Assembly: GCF_024584515.1 (NCBI RefSeq)
Contig: NZ_CP102173.1
Span: forward strand, 3,100,001 to 3,164,000
Direction of reading: 5' to 3'
From: Aeromicrobium wangtongii
GTDB taxonomy: Bacteria > Actinomycetota > Actinomycetes > Propionibacteriales > Nocardioidaceae
DNA length: 64,000 nucleotides
Made by a program: the position numbers and the translations under genes. This document shows positions 16,719-25,295 of the stretch, piece by piece (position 1 is the stretch's first letter; each line of letters begins with the position of its first letter). The notes beneath the pieces were generated by a model. That model was given only the letters and a program-made list of their open reading frames with translations, was not told the DNA's origin and did not search any database.

Positions 16719-17786
16719 ATGACCGGAACCGATGAGCCTCCTGTCACGCCGGCGCGCGTGCGATCCATCCCCGCGCTGCCCAAGGCACACCTGCACCTGC
16801 ACTTCACCGGGTCCATGCGGCACAGCACCCTGCTGGAGCTGGCCGAGCGCGACGGCATCCACCTGCCCACCTCGTTGACCGACGAGTGGCCGCCCGAGCT
16901 CAGCACGATGGACGAGAAGGGCTGGTTCCGGTTCCAGCGCCTGTACGACGTGGCCCGTTCGGTGCTGCGCACCGAGGACGATGTGCGTCGCCTGGTGCTG
17001 GAGGCGGCGCTCGACGACGCCGCCGACGGCTCGGTCTGGACCGAGATCCAGGTCGACCCCTCGGGCTACGGTGCCCGCTTCGGCGGCATCACCGCCTTCA
17101 CCGACCTGGTCATCGACGCGGTGCGCGAAGCAAGCGAGCGGGCCGGCATCGGGATGGGCCTGGTCGTGGCCGCGAACCGCACGAGGCACCCGCTGGACGC
17201 GCGCACCCTGGCCCGTCTCGCGGCCCAGTACGCGGGCCGCGGGGTCATCGGATTCGGGCTGTCCAACGACGAGCGCCGCGGCGACACCGCGAGCTTCGCC
17301 CATGCCTTCTCCATCGCCGAGCGCGCCGGGCTCGCGCTGGTCCCGCACGGCGGGGAGCTGCGCGGGCCCGAGCACATCACGCAGTGCCTGGACCACCTGC
17401 ACCCGAGCCGCCTCGGTCACGGCGTCCGCGCCGCCGAGAGCGAGGCAGTGCTGGGACGGATCGCCGACACCGGTGTCGCGCTCGAGGTCTGCCCGACGTC
17501 CAATGTCTCCCTCGGGGTCTACGCGACGTTCGAGGAGGTGCCGGTGCGCCAGCTGGTCGCTGCGGGCATCGACGTGGCCCTGGGGGCCGACGACCCGCTG
17601 CTGTTCGGCTCCCGGCTCGCCGGGCAGTACAACGTGCTGCGGGCCGCCCAGGACATGAGCGATGCGGAGCTGGCCGAGCTGGCCCGGATGTCGGTGCGCC
17701 GCTCCTACGCACCCTCCGACCTGGTCAGTGACGCCGTCGCGGGCATCGACGCCTGGCTGGCCTCCCCGCCGCCGGACGCACCATGA
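16719..17786 (+). CDS. add: Adenosine deaminase family protein
   Basis: A 355-residue TIM-barrel metallo-deaminase converting adenosine (or a related amino-purine) to inosine. Visible motifs: HLHLHFTGS with Zn ligands His24/His26 region, a catalytic HGGE, SRLGHGVRA, and GADDPLLFGS near the C-terminus carrying the metal-binding Asp pair. The frame is open further upstream, but the ATG at 16719 has a GTGAGGG site at good distance. Its stop overlaps the start of a DUF4190 gene. The substrate could be adenosine, adenine-like or a modified purine; family resolution needs alignment. Confidence 0.85.
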   Translation: MTGTDEPPVTPARVRSIPALPKAHLHLHFTGSMRHSTLLELAERDGIHLPTSLTDEWPPELSTMDEKGWFRFQRLYDVARSVLRTEDDVRRLVLEAALDDAADGSVWTEIQVDPSGYGARFGGITAFTDLVIDAVREASERAGIGMGLVVAANRTRHPLDARTLARLAAQYAGRGVIGFGLSNDERRGDTASFAHAFSIAERAGLALVPHGGELRGPEHITQCLDHLHPSRLGHGVRAAESEAVLGRIADTGVALEVCPTSNVSLGVYATFEEVPVRQLVAAGIDVALGADDPLLFGSRLAGQYNVLRAAQDMSDAELAELARMSVRRSYAPSDLVSDAVAGIDAWLASPPPDAP

Positions 17787-18115
17787 CGACCGCCCACCCG
17801 GGATTCGCCCCGACGGCGCCGCCCAAGGCGCCCGGCGCGAGCCTGTCGCTGGTGCTCGGCATCATCTCGGTCGCCGGCCTGTTCGTGCTCGTCGTCCCCG
17901 TGTTCCTGGCGCCACTGGCCTGGTACCACGGGGTCGCCGCGGGACGCCGGGTCGAGCGCGAGCCGGATCGCTGGTCGGGTCGTGGCGAGGCGCGCGCCGG
18001 AGCGGTGCTGGGCATGATCGGCTCCGCCCTGGCACTGCTCGTGCTCGCCGCGCTCGCCCTGGCCGGTCTCGGCGTGCTGCTGGCATCGGCCCAGGGCTCC
18101 GGCTACCGCTCCTGA
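17783..18115 (+). CDS. DUF4190-type small membrane protein
   Basis: A 110-residue protein with a Pro/Ala-rich N-terminus and two hydrophobic segments (about 19-44 and 74-100). An Arg/Glu-rich charged loop between them (GRRVEREPDRWSGRGEAR) and an AGAVLGMIG-type second segment match DUF4190 proteins. No enzymatic motif. It starts in an ATGA overlap with the deaminase gene, so it is co-translated. Function unknown. Confidence 0.7.
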   Translation: MTTAHPGFAPTAPPKAPGASLSLVLGIISVAGLFVLVVPVFLAPLAWYHGVAAGRRVEREPDRWSGRGEARAGAVLGMIGSALALLVLAALALAGLGVLLASAQGSGYRS

Positions 18116-18118
18116 GCG

Positions 18119-19138
18119 CTAGAGCTCGCAGCCGACGAGCACCGGCTCGTTGACCAGCCTGATCCCATAGGCCCGTTCGACGCCGTCGCGGACCTCACGG
18201 GCGAGGTCGAGGAGCTGGGTCGTCGTGGCGCCGCCGCGATTGGTCAGCGCGAGCGTGTGCTTGGTCGACAGCGACACCGATGCGGAGCCGTGACCCTTGG
18301 CGAAGCCGGCGTGGTCGATGAGCCAGGCCGCGCTGGTCTTGACCGAGCCGTCGGGCTGCTCGAAGCGGGGCGCCTCGGGAGGCAGGGCGGCGGCCTGCTC
18401 CGGTGTCAGGATCGGGTTGGTGAAGAACGAGCCCGCGCTCCAGGTGTCGTGATCGGCCGCATCCAGGACCATGCCCTTGCCGCGGCGCAGGGCCAGCACC
18501 GCCTCGCGCACGTCCCGCAGGGGTGCGCGCTCCCCCACCCCGACGCCCAGCGTCCGGGCGAGCTCGGCGTACGCGACCGGCGCCCCGAGGTCGCCGAGCG
18601 CCAGCTGGAAGGTGACCGACAGGACGACGTGGCGCTGGGGCTCGGCCTTGAACCGGCTGTGCCGGTACGCGAACTCGCAGTCGGCTGCCGCGTACGTGCG
18701 GATACGACGGTCGTAGCGGTCGTACGTGCGCACCGAGGCGATCGTCTGGGCCACGTCCTGCCCGTACGCACCGACGTTCTGGATCGGGGTGGCGCCGGTG
18801 GACCCGGGGATGCCGGACAGCGCCTCGACGCCGACCCAGCCCTCGGTGACCGCGCGGGCCACGAGGTCGTCCCAGGGCTCGCCGGCCGCCACGGTGACCA
18901 TGGCCCCACTGCACGCATCGGCGTCGACCGTGACGCCGCGGTTCAGGACCCGCACCACCGTGGCGTCCACGCCGTGGTCGCCGACCACCAGGTTGCTGCC
19001 ACCGCCGACCAGCAGCACCGGGTCGCCGGCCTCGTCGGCGATCCGGACGATGTCGACGAGGTGCTCCTCGGTCGTGGCGTCGATCACGGCGCGAGCCGGG
19101 CCGCCGAGGCGAAGGGTCGTCAGCTCGGCGAGGTCCAC
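18119..19138 (-). CDS. murB: UDP-N-acetylenolpyruvoylglucosamine reductase MurB
   Basis: MurB reduces UDP-GlcNAc-enolpyruvate to UDP-MurNAc with NADPH and FAD in peptidoglycan synthesis. FAD-binding motifs (LLVGGGSNLVV, GIPGSTGATPIQNVGAYGQ), catalytic SAGSFFTNP and C-terminal conserved NEPVLVG are present. I place the start at GTG 19138 (339 aa). The frame is open to 19213 but that part overlaps the rpmG terminator. No clear Shine-Dalgarno was seen, so the start is tentative. It converges with DUF4190, only 3 bp apart. Confidence 0.93.
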   Translation of the reverse strand: MDLAELTTLRLGGPARAVIDATTEEHLVDIVRIADEAGDPVLLVGGGSNLVVGDHGVDATVVRVLNRGVTVDADACSGAMVTVAAGEPWDDLVARAVTEGWVGVEALSGIPGSTGATPIQNVGAYGQDVAQTIASVRTYDRYDRRIRTYAAADCEFAYRHSRFKAEPQRHVVLSVTFQLALGDLGAPVAYAELARTLGVGVGERAPLRDVREAVLALRRGKGMVLDAADHDTWSAGSFFTNPILTPEQAAALPPEAPRFEQPDGSVKTSAAWLIDHAGFAKGHGSASVSLSTKHTLALTNRGGATTTQLLDLAREVRDGVERAYGIRLVNEPVLVGCEL

Positions 19139-19174
19139 GGGAATGACGCTACTAGGTGCTGACGCGGCAACGAC

Positions 19175-19209
19175 GAAAGCCCCCGCCTGCCGAGGCAGGG
19201 GAGGCTTTC
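19175..19209 (-). terminator. Terminator hairpin after rpmG
   Basis: A strong GC-rich hairpin with GAAAGCC/GGCTTTC outer arms and a short loop lies 18 bp past the rpmG stop, upstream of murB. Confidence 0.75.
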
Positions 19210-19226
19210 GCACGGACGGCGAGGGG

Positions 19227-19397
19227 TCAGCGCGTCTCGCGGTGCAGCGTGTGACGCTTGTCGCGAGGGCAGAACTTCTTCAGATCCATGCGATCGGGAT
19301 CGTTGCGACGGTTCTTCTTCGTGATGTAGTTGCGTTCCTTGCACTCGGTGCAGGCCAAGGTGATCTTGGGGCGAACGTCTGAGCTCTTGCTGGCCAC
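19227..19397 (-). CDS. rpmG: 50S ribosomal protein L33
   Basis: A 56-residue L33 read from GTG 19397. It keeps the zinc-binding Cys pairs (ACTEC and a CPRDKRH with one Cys visible at the second site) and the motif [15 protein letters not shown]. It is downstream of tRNA-Thr and tRNA-Met, a conserved actinobacterial arrangement (tRNA-rpmG). The second knuckle has only one Cys, as in Zn-independent (C-) forms, so metal binding is uncertain. Confidence 0.95.
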   Translation of the reverse strand: MASKSSDVRPKITLACTECKERNYITKKNRRNDPDRMDLKKFCPRDKRHTLHRETR

Positions 19398-19452
19398 GAG
19401 GGTGCCTCTTCTTGATCGGGTGTAGCTGATGTCTTGCCGGTCTGTCGTGCGG

Positions 19453-19526
19453 TAGCTGGGGCGGGACTCGAACCCGCGACCCCACGATTATGAGTCGTGT
19501 GCTCTAACCACCTGAGCTACCCAGCC
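19453..19526 (-). tRNA. tRNA-Met (CAT, elongator type)
   Basis: A 74-nt cloverleaf with acceptor GGCTGGG/CCCAGCT (first pair G-U), anticodon loop CTCATAA (CAU) and a standard T-arm GGTTCGAGTCC. The acceptor lacks the initiator-type C1-A72 mismatch, so it is called an elongator. A tRNA-Ile2 reading with modified C34 cannot be fully excluded. Confidence 0.93.
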
Positions 19527-19579
19527 ACGGGCGGGAGTTTCCTCCCGCCCACAGGACTCCTCGAGTGCTGAGAGTCCAG

Positions 19580-19652
19580 AGCCCCTTTACGGAATCGAAC
19601 CGTAGACCTTTTCCTTACCATGGAAACGCTCTGCCGACTGAGCTAAAGGGGC
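19580..19652 (-). tRNA. tRNA-Thr (GGT)
   Basis: A 73-nt cloverleaf with acceptor GCCCCTT/AAGGGGC, anticodon stem TTTCC/GGAAA and loop ATGGTAA, giving anticodon GGU. Located 53 bp upstream of tRNA-Met. Confidence 0.95.
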
Positions 19653-19725
19653 AAGCCGACAAGCAAAGATACCCGGTCCCTCCTCGAAAGGTGAAATCGG
19701 GGTCCCCTCGTGCAGGATGGCGTCC

Positions 19726-20262
19726 ATGACTTCTCGGCATCCCAGCGGTTTTCGGTTCAGCGACGAGTTCATCAAGCGGTGGACGAACCGCTTGGTGATC
19801 GCGATCTTCGCGATCGGGGGCATCGGGATCGGGCTGAGCGCGGCCACCGAGATCGACGGCTCACCCGACTGGCTCGGGACGGTCGCGGCGATCGTCCTGA
19901 TCGGCGGCGTCGTCGGGCCGCTGCTGGCGGCCGCGGTGCTCGGCGGGGAGTCGATCAGGCGCGGCGGCGGGCTCGTCGGCGTCCTGCTCGTGGGCGGCCT
20001 CGGCGCGGGCGGCGCCGGCCAGGTCATCGACCGGCCGTGGCTGACCTGGTGCGGCGCGGCGGCGGTCGCGCTCAGCGTCATCGGTTTCTGGGCCATGGGC
20101 TGGATCGCGAAGGTGCCGATGTACATCGGGTTGCCGTGGGCGCACGGCGACGTCGTCCAGCGCGACGACAGCGCGCCGAAGGATCTGTTCGGTGGGGACG
20201 ACCCGCGGCTCAGGCCGAGGCGGCCGCGAGGCGGCTCGGCCAGCCGGGGCCCTCGTAGATGA
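19726..20262 (+). CDS. Hypothetical membrane protein
   Basis: A 178-residue protein with four hydrophobic, Gly/Ala/Ile-rich segments between residues 23 and 135 and a basic Arg/Pro-rich C-terminal tail. I do not recognise the family. The ATG at 19726 has AGG nine bases upstream; an in-frame ATG at 19717 is possible. Its 3' end overlaps the 3' end of pyrD by 53 bp on the other strand, so the tail codons are constrained by both genes. Confidence 0.6.
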   Translation: MTSRHPSGFRFSDEFIKRWTNRLVIAIFAIGGIGIGLSAATEIDGSPDWLGTVAAIVLIGGVVGPLLAAAVLGGESIRRGGGLVGVLLVGGLGAGGAGQVIDRPWLTWCGAAAVALSVIGFWAMGWIAKVPMYIGLPWAHGDVVQRDDSAPKDLFGGDDPRLRPRRPRGGSASRGPRR

Positions 20263-21235
20263 AGCCGGTGTAGCCCTGGACGAGATCGGCACCAGCGGCC
20301 AGCCGGGCCCGGACGTCATCGGGCGTCGTGACGCCGCCGACCGAGATGATCGCCAGCCGGTCGCCGACCCGCTCCCGCAGCCGGACCAGCACCTCGGTCG
20401 CCCGCTCGGCCAGGACCGGGCCGGACAGCCCACCGGCTCCGGCCGCCTCGATGACGGCACGATCGGTCCGCAACGTGTCCGGCCGGGCGATCGTGGTGTT
20501 CGTCGCACTGATGCCGTCCAGGCCCAGCTCGAGGGCCAGATCGGCCACCGCGTCGACATCGTCGTCGGCCAGGTCCGGCGCGATCTTGACCAGCAGGGGC
20601 ACCCGGCCGCCCGGATTGCGGTCGGCGACCTCCTTGACCGCGCTCAGCAGCGGGCGCAGCTCGTCGACGGCCTGCAGGTCCCGCAGGCCCGGCGTGTTCG
20701 GCGATGACACGTTGACGACCAGGTAGCTCGCATACGGCACCAGGAGGCGGGCGCTCTCGACGTAGTCGGCCACGGCGTCCTGCGCGGGCGTGACCTTGGT
20801 CTTGCCGATGTTGACGCCGATGACGGCATCGCGTCCGGCATTCGTGCGGCGGAGCCGGTGCAGGCGGGAGGCGCACTCGGCTGCCCCGTCGTTGTTGAAG
20901 CCCATGCGGTTGATGATCGCGCGGTCGTCGACCAGGCGGAACAGCCGCGGGCGCGGGTTGCCCGGTTGCGGGCGGGCCGTCACGGTGCCGATCTCGACGT
21001 GCCCGAAACCGAGGGCCAGCAGCCCGGGGACGGCCTTGGCGTTCTTGTCGAAGCCCGCGGCCAGGCCGAATGCGTTGGGGAACTCGATGCCCATCACGGT
21101 GCGCGGAGCCCGGGTCTGCGGGAAGACGATGCGGGTGGCGAACCGCCCGGCCCGGATCGCGGCGAAGGCGCGTTCGTGCGCCTTCTCTGGATCCATCGAC
21201 AGGAAGACGGCATCGAAGAACGCGCGGTAGACCAC
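20210..21235 (-). CDS. pyrD: Dihydroorotate dehydrogenase, class 2 (quinone)
   Basis: A 341-residue FMN enzyme that oxidises dihydroorotate to orotate in pyrimidine synthesis, at the inner membrane face using quinone. Motifs: [60 protein letters not shown] (catalytic Ser region), ISATNTT and IISVGGV. The N-terminal helical segment ([15 protein letters not shown]) marks class 2. GTG start. Converges with and overlaps the membrane protein gene. Confidence 0.96.
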   Translation of the reverse strand: MVYRAFFDAVFLSMDPEKAHERAFAAIRAGRFATRIVFPQTRAPRTVMGIEFPNAFGLAAGFDKNAKAVPGLLALGFGHVEIGTVTARPQPGNPRPRLFRLVDDRAIINRMGFNNDGAAECASRLHRLRRTNAGRDAVIGVNIGKTKVTPAQDAVADYVESARLLVPYASYLVVNVSSPNTPGLRDLQAVDELRPLLSAVKEVADRNPGGRVPLLVKIAPDLADDDVDAVADLALELGLDGISATNTTIARPDTLRTDRAVIEAAGAGGLSGPVLAERATEVLVRLRERVGDRLAIISVGGVTTPDDVRARLAAGADLVQGYTGFIYEGPGWPSRLAAASA

Positions 21236-21267
21236 GTTTGCAGCGTATCGCGGCCTCGAGCGGAGGG

Positions 21268-21423
21268 TCAGGGCCGAGGCGCCGGGCCGTCGCCCTCAGG
21301 CGGGTTCTGCTCCACCTCGTGCTCGGGATCGGGGGCCAGGCCCGGGTCGAGATCGGGCTCTTGGCGCTCGATGGGGTCGGCGGGATTGGTGCCGCCCGGC
21401 CGGGGGTCCGGCGGCCGGGTCAT
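21268..21423 (-). CDS. Small Pro/Asp/Glu-rich hypothetical protein
   Basis: A 51-residue low-complexity acidic, Pro-rich protein starting in an ATGA overlap with the stop of the FAD/Rieske oxidoreductase gene. No domain recognised. The coupled start is the main reason for calling it. It may be a non-conserved tail peptide. Confidence 0.45.
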   Translation of the reverse strand: MTRPPDPRPGGTNPADPIERQEPDLDPGLAPDPEHEVEQNPPEGDGPAPRP

Positions 21424-22949
21424 GACTGCTCCTGCGCCGTCGGCGCCGGCGACTCGTCGAGCCGGGTCAGCGGACGGACCGCCGGCCCCTCGATGACCGT
21501 CCCGTCGGGCGCGAAGCGGGAGGCGTGCAGCGGGCAGTCCCACGTGCGCTCGTTGTCGTTCCACTCCAGCACCCCGCCCAGGTGGGTGCAGATCGCCCGG
21601 ACGGCGCACGTCGTGCCGTCGACGGTCGAGACGCCCACCGGGACGACTCCACGGCGTCCGACGATCCCCTCCCCCTCTGCGGGCTCCGCCGGGGCGGGCT
21701 TCAGCTCGGCGGAGACGGCGGACACAGCCGCGGCGGCACCCACCTTGGCGTTGATCGAGGCGACGTGGAAGGCGCCGGAGGGCCCTGTCACGCGCCGGGA
21801 CATCGTCTTCTGCCACGACGGCGCCTGGTCGAGGATCTCCGCGGAGATGCTGCGTCCGGCCATGACGCCGGCGGCCATGCCCCACTTGTCGAATCCGGTC
21901 GCCACGTAGATGCGCCCGCCGCCACGCGGCATGGGCCCGATGTACGGCACCGAGTCGTGCGAGCGATAGTCCTGGGCCGACCAGGTGTGCGTCTCGGTCG
22001 CCCCCGGGAAGTGCACGGCGGTCCAGGCCCGCAGCTCGTCGACGTGGGCGCGCTCGGAGGACGTGCGACCCACCGAGTGCCCGCTGCCGCCGATCACCAG
22101 CTTGCCGCCGGGGGCGTCGCGCACCGAGCGGCTCGGAGAACCGGCCGACAGGTACATCCCGTGCGGGACCACGACGTCGGGGGCATCGAAGGCCAGGGCG
22201 TACGACCGCATCGGCTCCAGCTTGGCGAAGTACAGTCCCCGATCCAGGATCGGCGTACCGGTTGCCAGCACCACGTGATCGGCGTCGAGGCTCGTGCCGT
22301 CCTCCAGCCGGACGACGCGACGGCCGCGGTGCGTGACGCCGACGACGCGGTGCCCCTGGTGCACCGATCCGCCGTGGGCGCGGATCTGGTCGACGAGCGC
22401 CGAGAGCAGGTCCATGGGGTCGATCTGCGCCTGGTCGGGCAGGACGACGCCGCCGAACTGCGGGAACGGGACGTCCAGCTCACGCACTGCGTAGGTGTCG
22501 AGCCCGACCGTGCGGCTGGCCTGCAGCTCGTCGTCCAGCGTCGAGCGCTGCTCCGGCGACGATGCGTACGTCACGGCATCGCGCACCTGGTACGGCACGC
22601 CGTGGTCGTCGCAGAAGCGCAGCATCCACTGCTGGCCCTCCAGGTTGCCCTCGACGTACGCGCGGGCGACCTGCTTGGACTGGTACCGCAGCATGCGCGA
22701 GTACTTCGTGCCCTGCAGCAGCGAGACCTTCGCGGTGGTGTGACCGCTGGCCAGCGAGCCGACGACCCCGGCGTCCAGGACCACGACCCGCCGCCCGGCG
22801 CGGGCCAGCAGCAGCGCCGTGGTCAGACCCGTGATGCCGGCGCCCACGACGATGTCGTCCACCACGGCGCCCTGGGGCAGGGGCTCGTCCGCGATGGGCT
22901 CCGGTCGGTCCTGCCACAACGACGTCCCGCGGCTAGAGCTTGGCTTCAT
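21420..22949 (-). CDS. FAD-dependent oxidoreductase with C-terminal Rieske domain
   Basis: A 509-residue two-domain protein. An N-terminal DAO-type FAD domain has a dinucleotide motif VVGAGITGLTTALLLARAG near residue 35 and a second FAD site near 330-355 (GPMPRGGGRIYVATGFDKWGM). A C-terminal Rieske [2Fe-2S] domain has CTHLGG and CPLHAS ligand motifs, at roughly 430-480. The layout matches YhfW-like proteins, suggested to act as amino-acid or polyamine oxidoreductases; the true substrate is unknown. It overlaps the upstream small membrane protein gene by 17 bp. Confidence 0.85.
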   Translation of the reverse strand: MKPSSSRGTSLWQDRPEPIADEPLPQGAVVDDIVVGAGITGLTTALLLARAGRRVVVLDAGVVGSLASGHTTAKVSLLQGTKYSRMLRYQSKQVARAYVEGNLEGQQWMLRFCDDHGVPYQVRDAVTYASSPEQRSTLDDELQASRTVGLDTYAVRELDVPFPQFGGVVLPDQAQIDPMDLLSALVDQIRAHGGSVHQGHRVVGVTHRGRRVVRLEDGTSLDADHVVLATGTPILDRGLYFAKLEPMRSYALAFDAPDVVVPHGMYLSAGSPSRSVRDAPGGKLVIGGSGHSVGRTSSERAHVDELRAWTAVHFPGATETHTWSAQDYRSHDSVPYIGPMPRGGGRIYVATGFDKWGMAAGVMAGRSISAEILDQAPSWQKTMSRRVTGPSGAFHVASINAKVGAAAAVSAVSAELKPAPAEPAEGEGIVGRRGVVPVGVSTVDGTTCAVRAICTHLGGVLEWNDNERTWDCPLHASRFAPDGTVIEGPAVRPLTRLDESPAPTAQEQS

Positions 22950-23190
22950 CGATGTCGTCCCCTGCCTTGTCGCGGATGATGGTCTGCAGCATCGCGCTGA
23001 CCGCCCCGATCACGGCGAGCCCGAAGGCGGCGTAGACCCATCCGTCGGCGAGCGTGCCGGCCTGCGTCAGGACGATGCCGACGATGCCGATCACCACGAG
23101 CAGCAGCGACACGCTCATCCCCAGCACCCAGCGCCGGTTCAGCACGTGGCGCTGTCGTCTGCGAGTTCTGCGACTTCTGCGTTGTGCCAT
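22933..23190 (-). CDS. Small membrane protein
   Basis: An 85-residue protein with a very basic N-terminus (about eleven Arg in the first 20 residues), two membrane segments (about 22-42 and 50-70) and an acidic C-terminal end. It is not recognisable by name. It leads the operon with the FAD/Rieske oxidoreductase. A weak stress-type promoter candidate lies 11 bp upstream, so translation could begin near the mRNA 5' end. Confidence 0.65.
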   Translation of the reverse strand: MAQRRSRRTRRRQRHVLNRRWVLGMSVSLLLVVIGIVGIVLTQAGTLADGWVYAAFGLAVIGAVSAMLQTIIRDKAGDDIDEAKL

Positions 23191-23200
23191 GTGCCCGCAG

Positions 23201-23224
23201 TACCCATGGTCGCCACGGACAATC
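23201..23224 (-). promoter_or_regulatory. Weak SigB/SigF-like promoter
   Basis: The minus strand reads GATT-N15-GGGTA (23224-23201), 11 bp upstream of the small membrane protein start. The -10 fits; the -35 differs from GTTT at one position. Confidence 0.35.
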
Positions 23225-23227
23225 GGC

Positions 23228-24085
23228 CTAGAAGACGCCCTTGCCGCCGGTGACGCCCAGCACGGTGCCCGACACGTAGCTCGCATCGCTCTCCGAGGCC
23301 AGGAACACGAAGGCCGGTGCGACCTCGGCCGGCTGGCCGGCGCGACCCAACGGGGTCTCCTGGCCGAACTTCTGGACCTTCTCCTCGGTCTGCGTCGCCG
23401 GCTGCAGCGGGGTCCAGATCGGGCCGGGCGCCACGGCGTTGACCCGGATGCCCTTGGGCCCCAGCTGGGCGGCGAGGTTGATCGTGGCGTTGTTGATCGC
23501 CGCCTTGGTGGAGGCGTAGTCCAGCAGCGTCGTGGACGGGTCGAAGGCCTGGATCGACGAGTTGTTGATGATGCACGATCCGGGGCCGAACTGCCGGGCC
23601 GCCGCACGCGACATCCAGAACATCGCGTACAGGTTGGTCTTCAGCGTCCGGTCGAGGTTCTCGTCGGTCAGGTCCGCCAGCTCCTCGGAACGGGCCATCT
23701 GGAAGCCGGCGTTGTTGACCAGGATGTCCAGGCCGCCGAGGGCCTCGGTGGCCTCGGCGACGACCCGGTCGCACGTCGCGCTCTCGCGCAGGTCGGCCTC
23801 GATCGGGACGGCCTTGCGGCCGGCCTCCTCGACGAGGGCCTGGGTCGCGTCGGCGTCCTCCTTCTCCTCCGGCAGGTACGTGAAGGCGACGTCAGCGCCC
23901 TCGCGGGCGTAGGCGATCGCCACCGCGCGACCGATGCCGGAGTCGCCTCCGGTGATCAGGGCGCGACGACCGGCGAGCCGGTCGTGACCGACGTAGGAGC
24001 TCTCGCCGTGATCGGGCAGGGGGTCCATGGCCGAGGTGATGCCGGGAGGCTCTTGCTGCTGCGGGGGAAAGGACTGTTCGCTCAT
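23228..24085 (-). CDS. SDR-family oxidoreductase
   Basis: A 285-residue short-chain dehydrogenase. Cofactor motif TGGDSGIGRA, the NNAG motif (LVNNAGFQ), catalytic Ser (INNSSIQAF) and YxxxK (YASTK) are all present. A 45-residue N-terminal extension (QQQEPPG...DHDRLAG) is typical of the YghA/YhxC-type stress SDRs found with catalase in Gram-positives and enterics. The ATG at 24085 is preferred over one three codons upstream, because a candidate stress-type -10 ends 10 bp before it. Substrate unknown. Confidence 0.85.
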   Translation of the reverse strand: MSEQSFPPQQQEPPGITSAMDPLPDHGESSYVGHDRLAGRRALITGGDSGIGRAVAIAYAREGADVAFTYLPEEKEDADATQALVEEAGRKAVPIEADLRESATCDRVVAEATEALGGLDILVNNAGFQMARSEELADLTDENLDRTLKTNLYAMFWMSRAAARQFGPGSCIINNSSIQAFDPSTTLLDYASTKAAINNATINLAAQLGPKGIRVNAVAPGPIWTPLQPATQTEEKVQKFGQETPLGRAGQPAEVAPAFVFLASESDASYVSGTVLGVTGGKGVF

Positions 24086-24095
24086 GGCTGGCACG

Positions 24096-24120
24096 TGCCC
24101 GATTCACCCTGCGGTCAAAC
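24096..24120 (-). promoter_or_regulatory. Weak SigB/SigF-like promoter of the SDR gene
   Basis: The minus strand reads GTTT-N16-GGGCA (24120-24096): a perfect -35 and spacing with one mismatch in the -10. A start at 24085 would leave a leader of only a few nucleotides. Confidence 0.4.
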
Positions 24121-24181
24121 GTCTCGTCGGGGTGCTGTTCCCGCCCGCCCGCCGTGGCGCCGGGCGAGGACGTCCGTCAGC

Positions 24182-25282
24182 ATGGTCCCCGTGATCATCA
24201 GAAAGGTCGGTGTCGAGGAAGAGATGTTCCTCGTCGACCCCTCCAGCCGCCGGCTCGTCCCCGTCTCCGGACGGGTGACCTCCGGAGAGGACGACGTCGA
24301 GCAGGAGCTCTTCCTGCAGCAGCTGGAGACCCAGTCCGATCCTCACCGGGACCTCGCCGACGTGGCCGCCGACCTGCGCGAGGCTCGTCGCAAGGCGGCC
24401 GCAGCGGCGGAGTCGGCCGGCGCGCGTCTGGCCGTCATGCCGACCCCGGTCCTGCCCGGCGACGACGGCGACGTCACCCCCAACGCCCGCTACCACCGCA
24501 TGATGCGCCGGTTCGGCGAGGTGGGCCGCCGCGCCCTGGCCTGCGGCATGCACGTCCACGTCGACGTCGCCGACGACGAGGAGGCCGTCGCGGTGATCGA
24601 CGCGCTGCGGCCGTGGCTCCCGCTGGTGCAGGCCATCTCCGCCGGATCACCGTTCGACTCCGGGATCGACACGGGCTACGCGAGCTGGCGGGCCCAGGTC
24701 TGGGAGGCCTGGCCGTCGGCGGGCGTCGTCGAGCCGTTCGGGGACGCTGCGGGATACCGCGCCGCCGTCGAGGCGCTCATCGCGTCCGGCGCCGCGCTCG
24801 ACGAGGGCATGATCTACCTCGACGCGCGTCCTGCGCGGGCGTACCCCACCGTCGAGATCCGCGTCGCCGATGTCTGCACCGACCTGCGCGACACCGTGCT
24901 GGTGGCCGCCGTGGCACGTGCCCTGGTCACCACCTGTGCGGAGGACTGGAAGGCAGGCCGTCAGCCCGAGGCCTGGCGGGTCGACCTGCTCCGGGCGGCC
25001 CGGTGGCGGGCCCGCCACGACGGCCTCGGCGGCGTCCTGCTCGATCCGCTCACCCGCCGGCCGGTCCCGGCCGCCGACGCCCTGGCCACGCTGGTGCGGA
25101 CGATCGAGCCCGCGCTGATCGCGGCCGGCGACCACGACCTCGTCACCGAGGGCATCGCCCGTGTGCTGCGCGACGGTGGCGGCGCGCAGCGCCAGCGCGC
25201 CGCGGCAGGCGAGGATCTCGACCTGGTCGCCGTGGTCGACGACGTGCTGGCGCGCACCGCCGCGTCCTTCGACGACGACTGA
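24182..25282 (+). CDS. Carboxylate-amine ligase, YbdK/GCS2 family
   Basis: A 366-residue member of the GCS2 glutamate-cysteine ligase family. The start VGVEEEMFLVD is the hallmark of the family; ACGMHVHVDV and the ARPARAYPTVEIRVADVC segment form the active-site region. Family members join glutamate to cysteine or another amine using ATP; actinobacterial ones can serve mycothiol-independent thiol or ergothioneine-like pathways. The exact amine is unknown. The ATG at 24182 is chosen because the family sequence begins a few residues later; the frame itself is open far upstream. It converges with the molybdenum hydroxylase operon. Confidence 0.8.
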   Translation: MVPVIIRKVGVEEEMFLVDPSSRRLVPVSGRVTSGEDDVEQELFLQQLETQSDPHRDLADVAADLREARRKAAAAAESAGARLAVMPTPVLPGDDGDVTPNARYHRMMRRFGEVGRRALACGMHVHVDVADDEEAVAVIDALRPWLPLVQAISAGSPFDSGIDTGYASWRAQVWEAWPSAGVVEPFGDAAGYRAAVEALIASGAALDEGMIYLDARPARAYPTVEIRVADVCTDLRDTVLVAAVARALVTTCAEDWKAGRQPEAWRVDLLRAARWRARHDGLGGVLLDPLTRRPVPAADALATLVRTIEPALIAAGDHDLVTEGIARVLRDGGGAQRQRAAAGEDLDLVAVVDDVLARTAASFDDD

Positions 25283-25295
25283 GCCCGTCGGCCCC

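Noticed and set aside
23054..24181. N-terminal extension of the carboxylate-amine ligase on the plus strand
   Set aside because: The upstream frame is the shadow of the SDR and small membrane protein genes; the family sequence starts at 24182.
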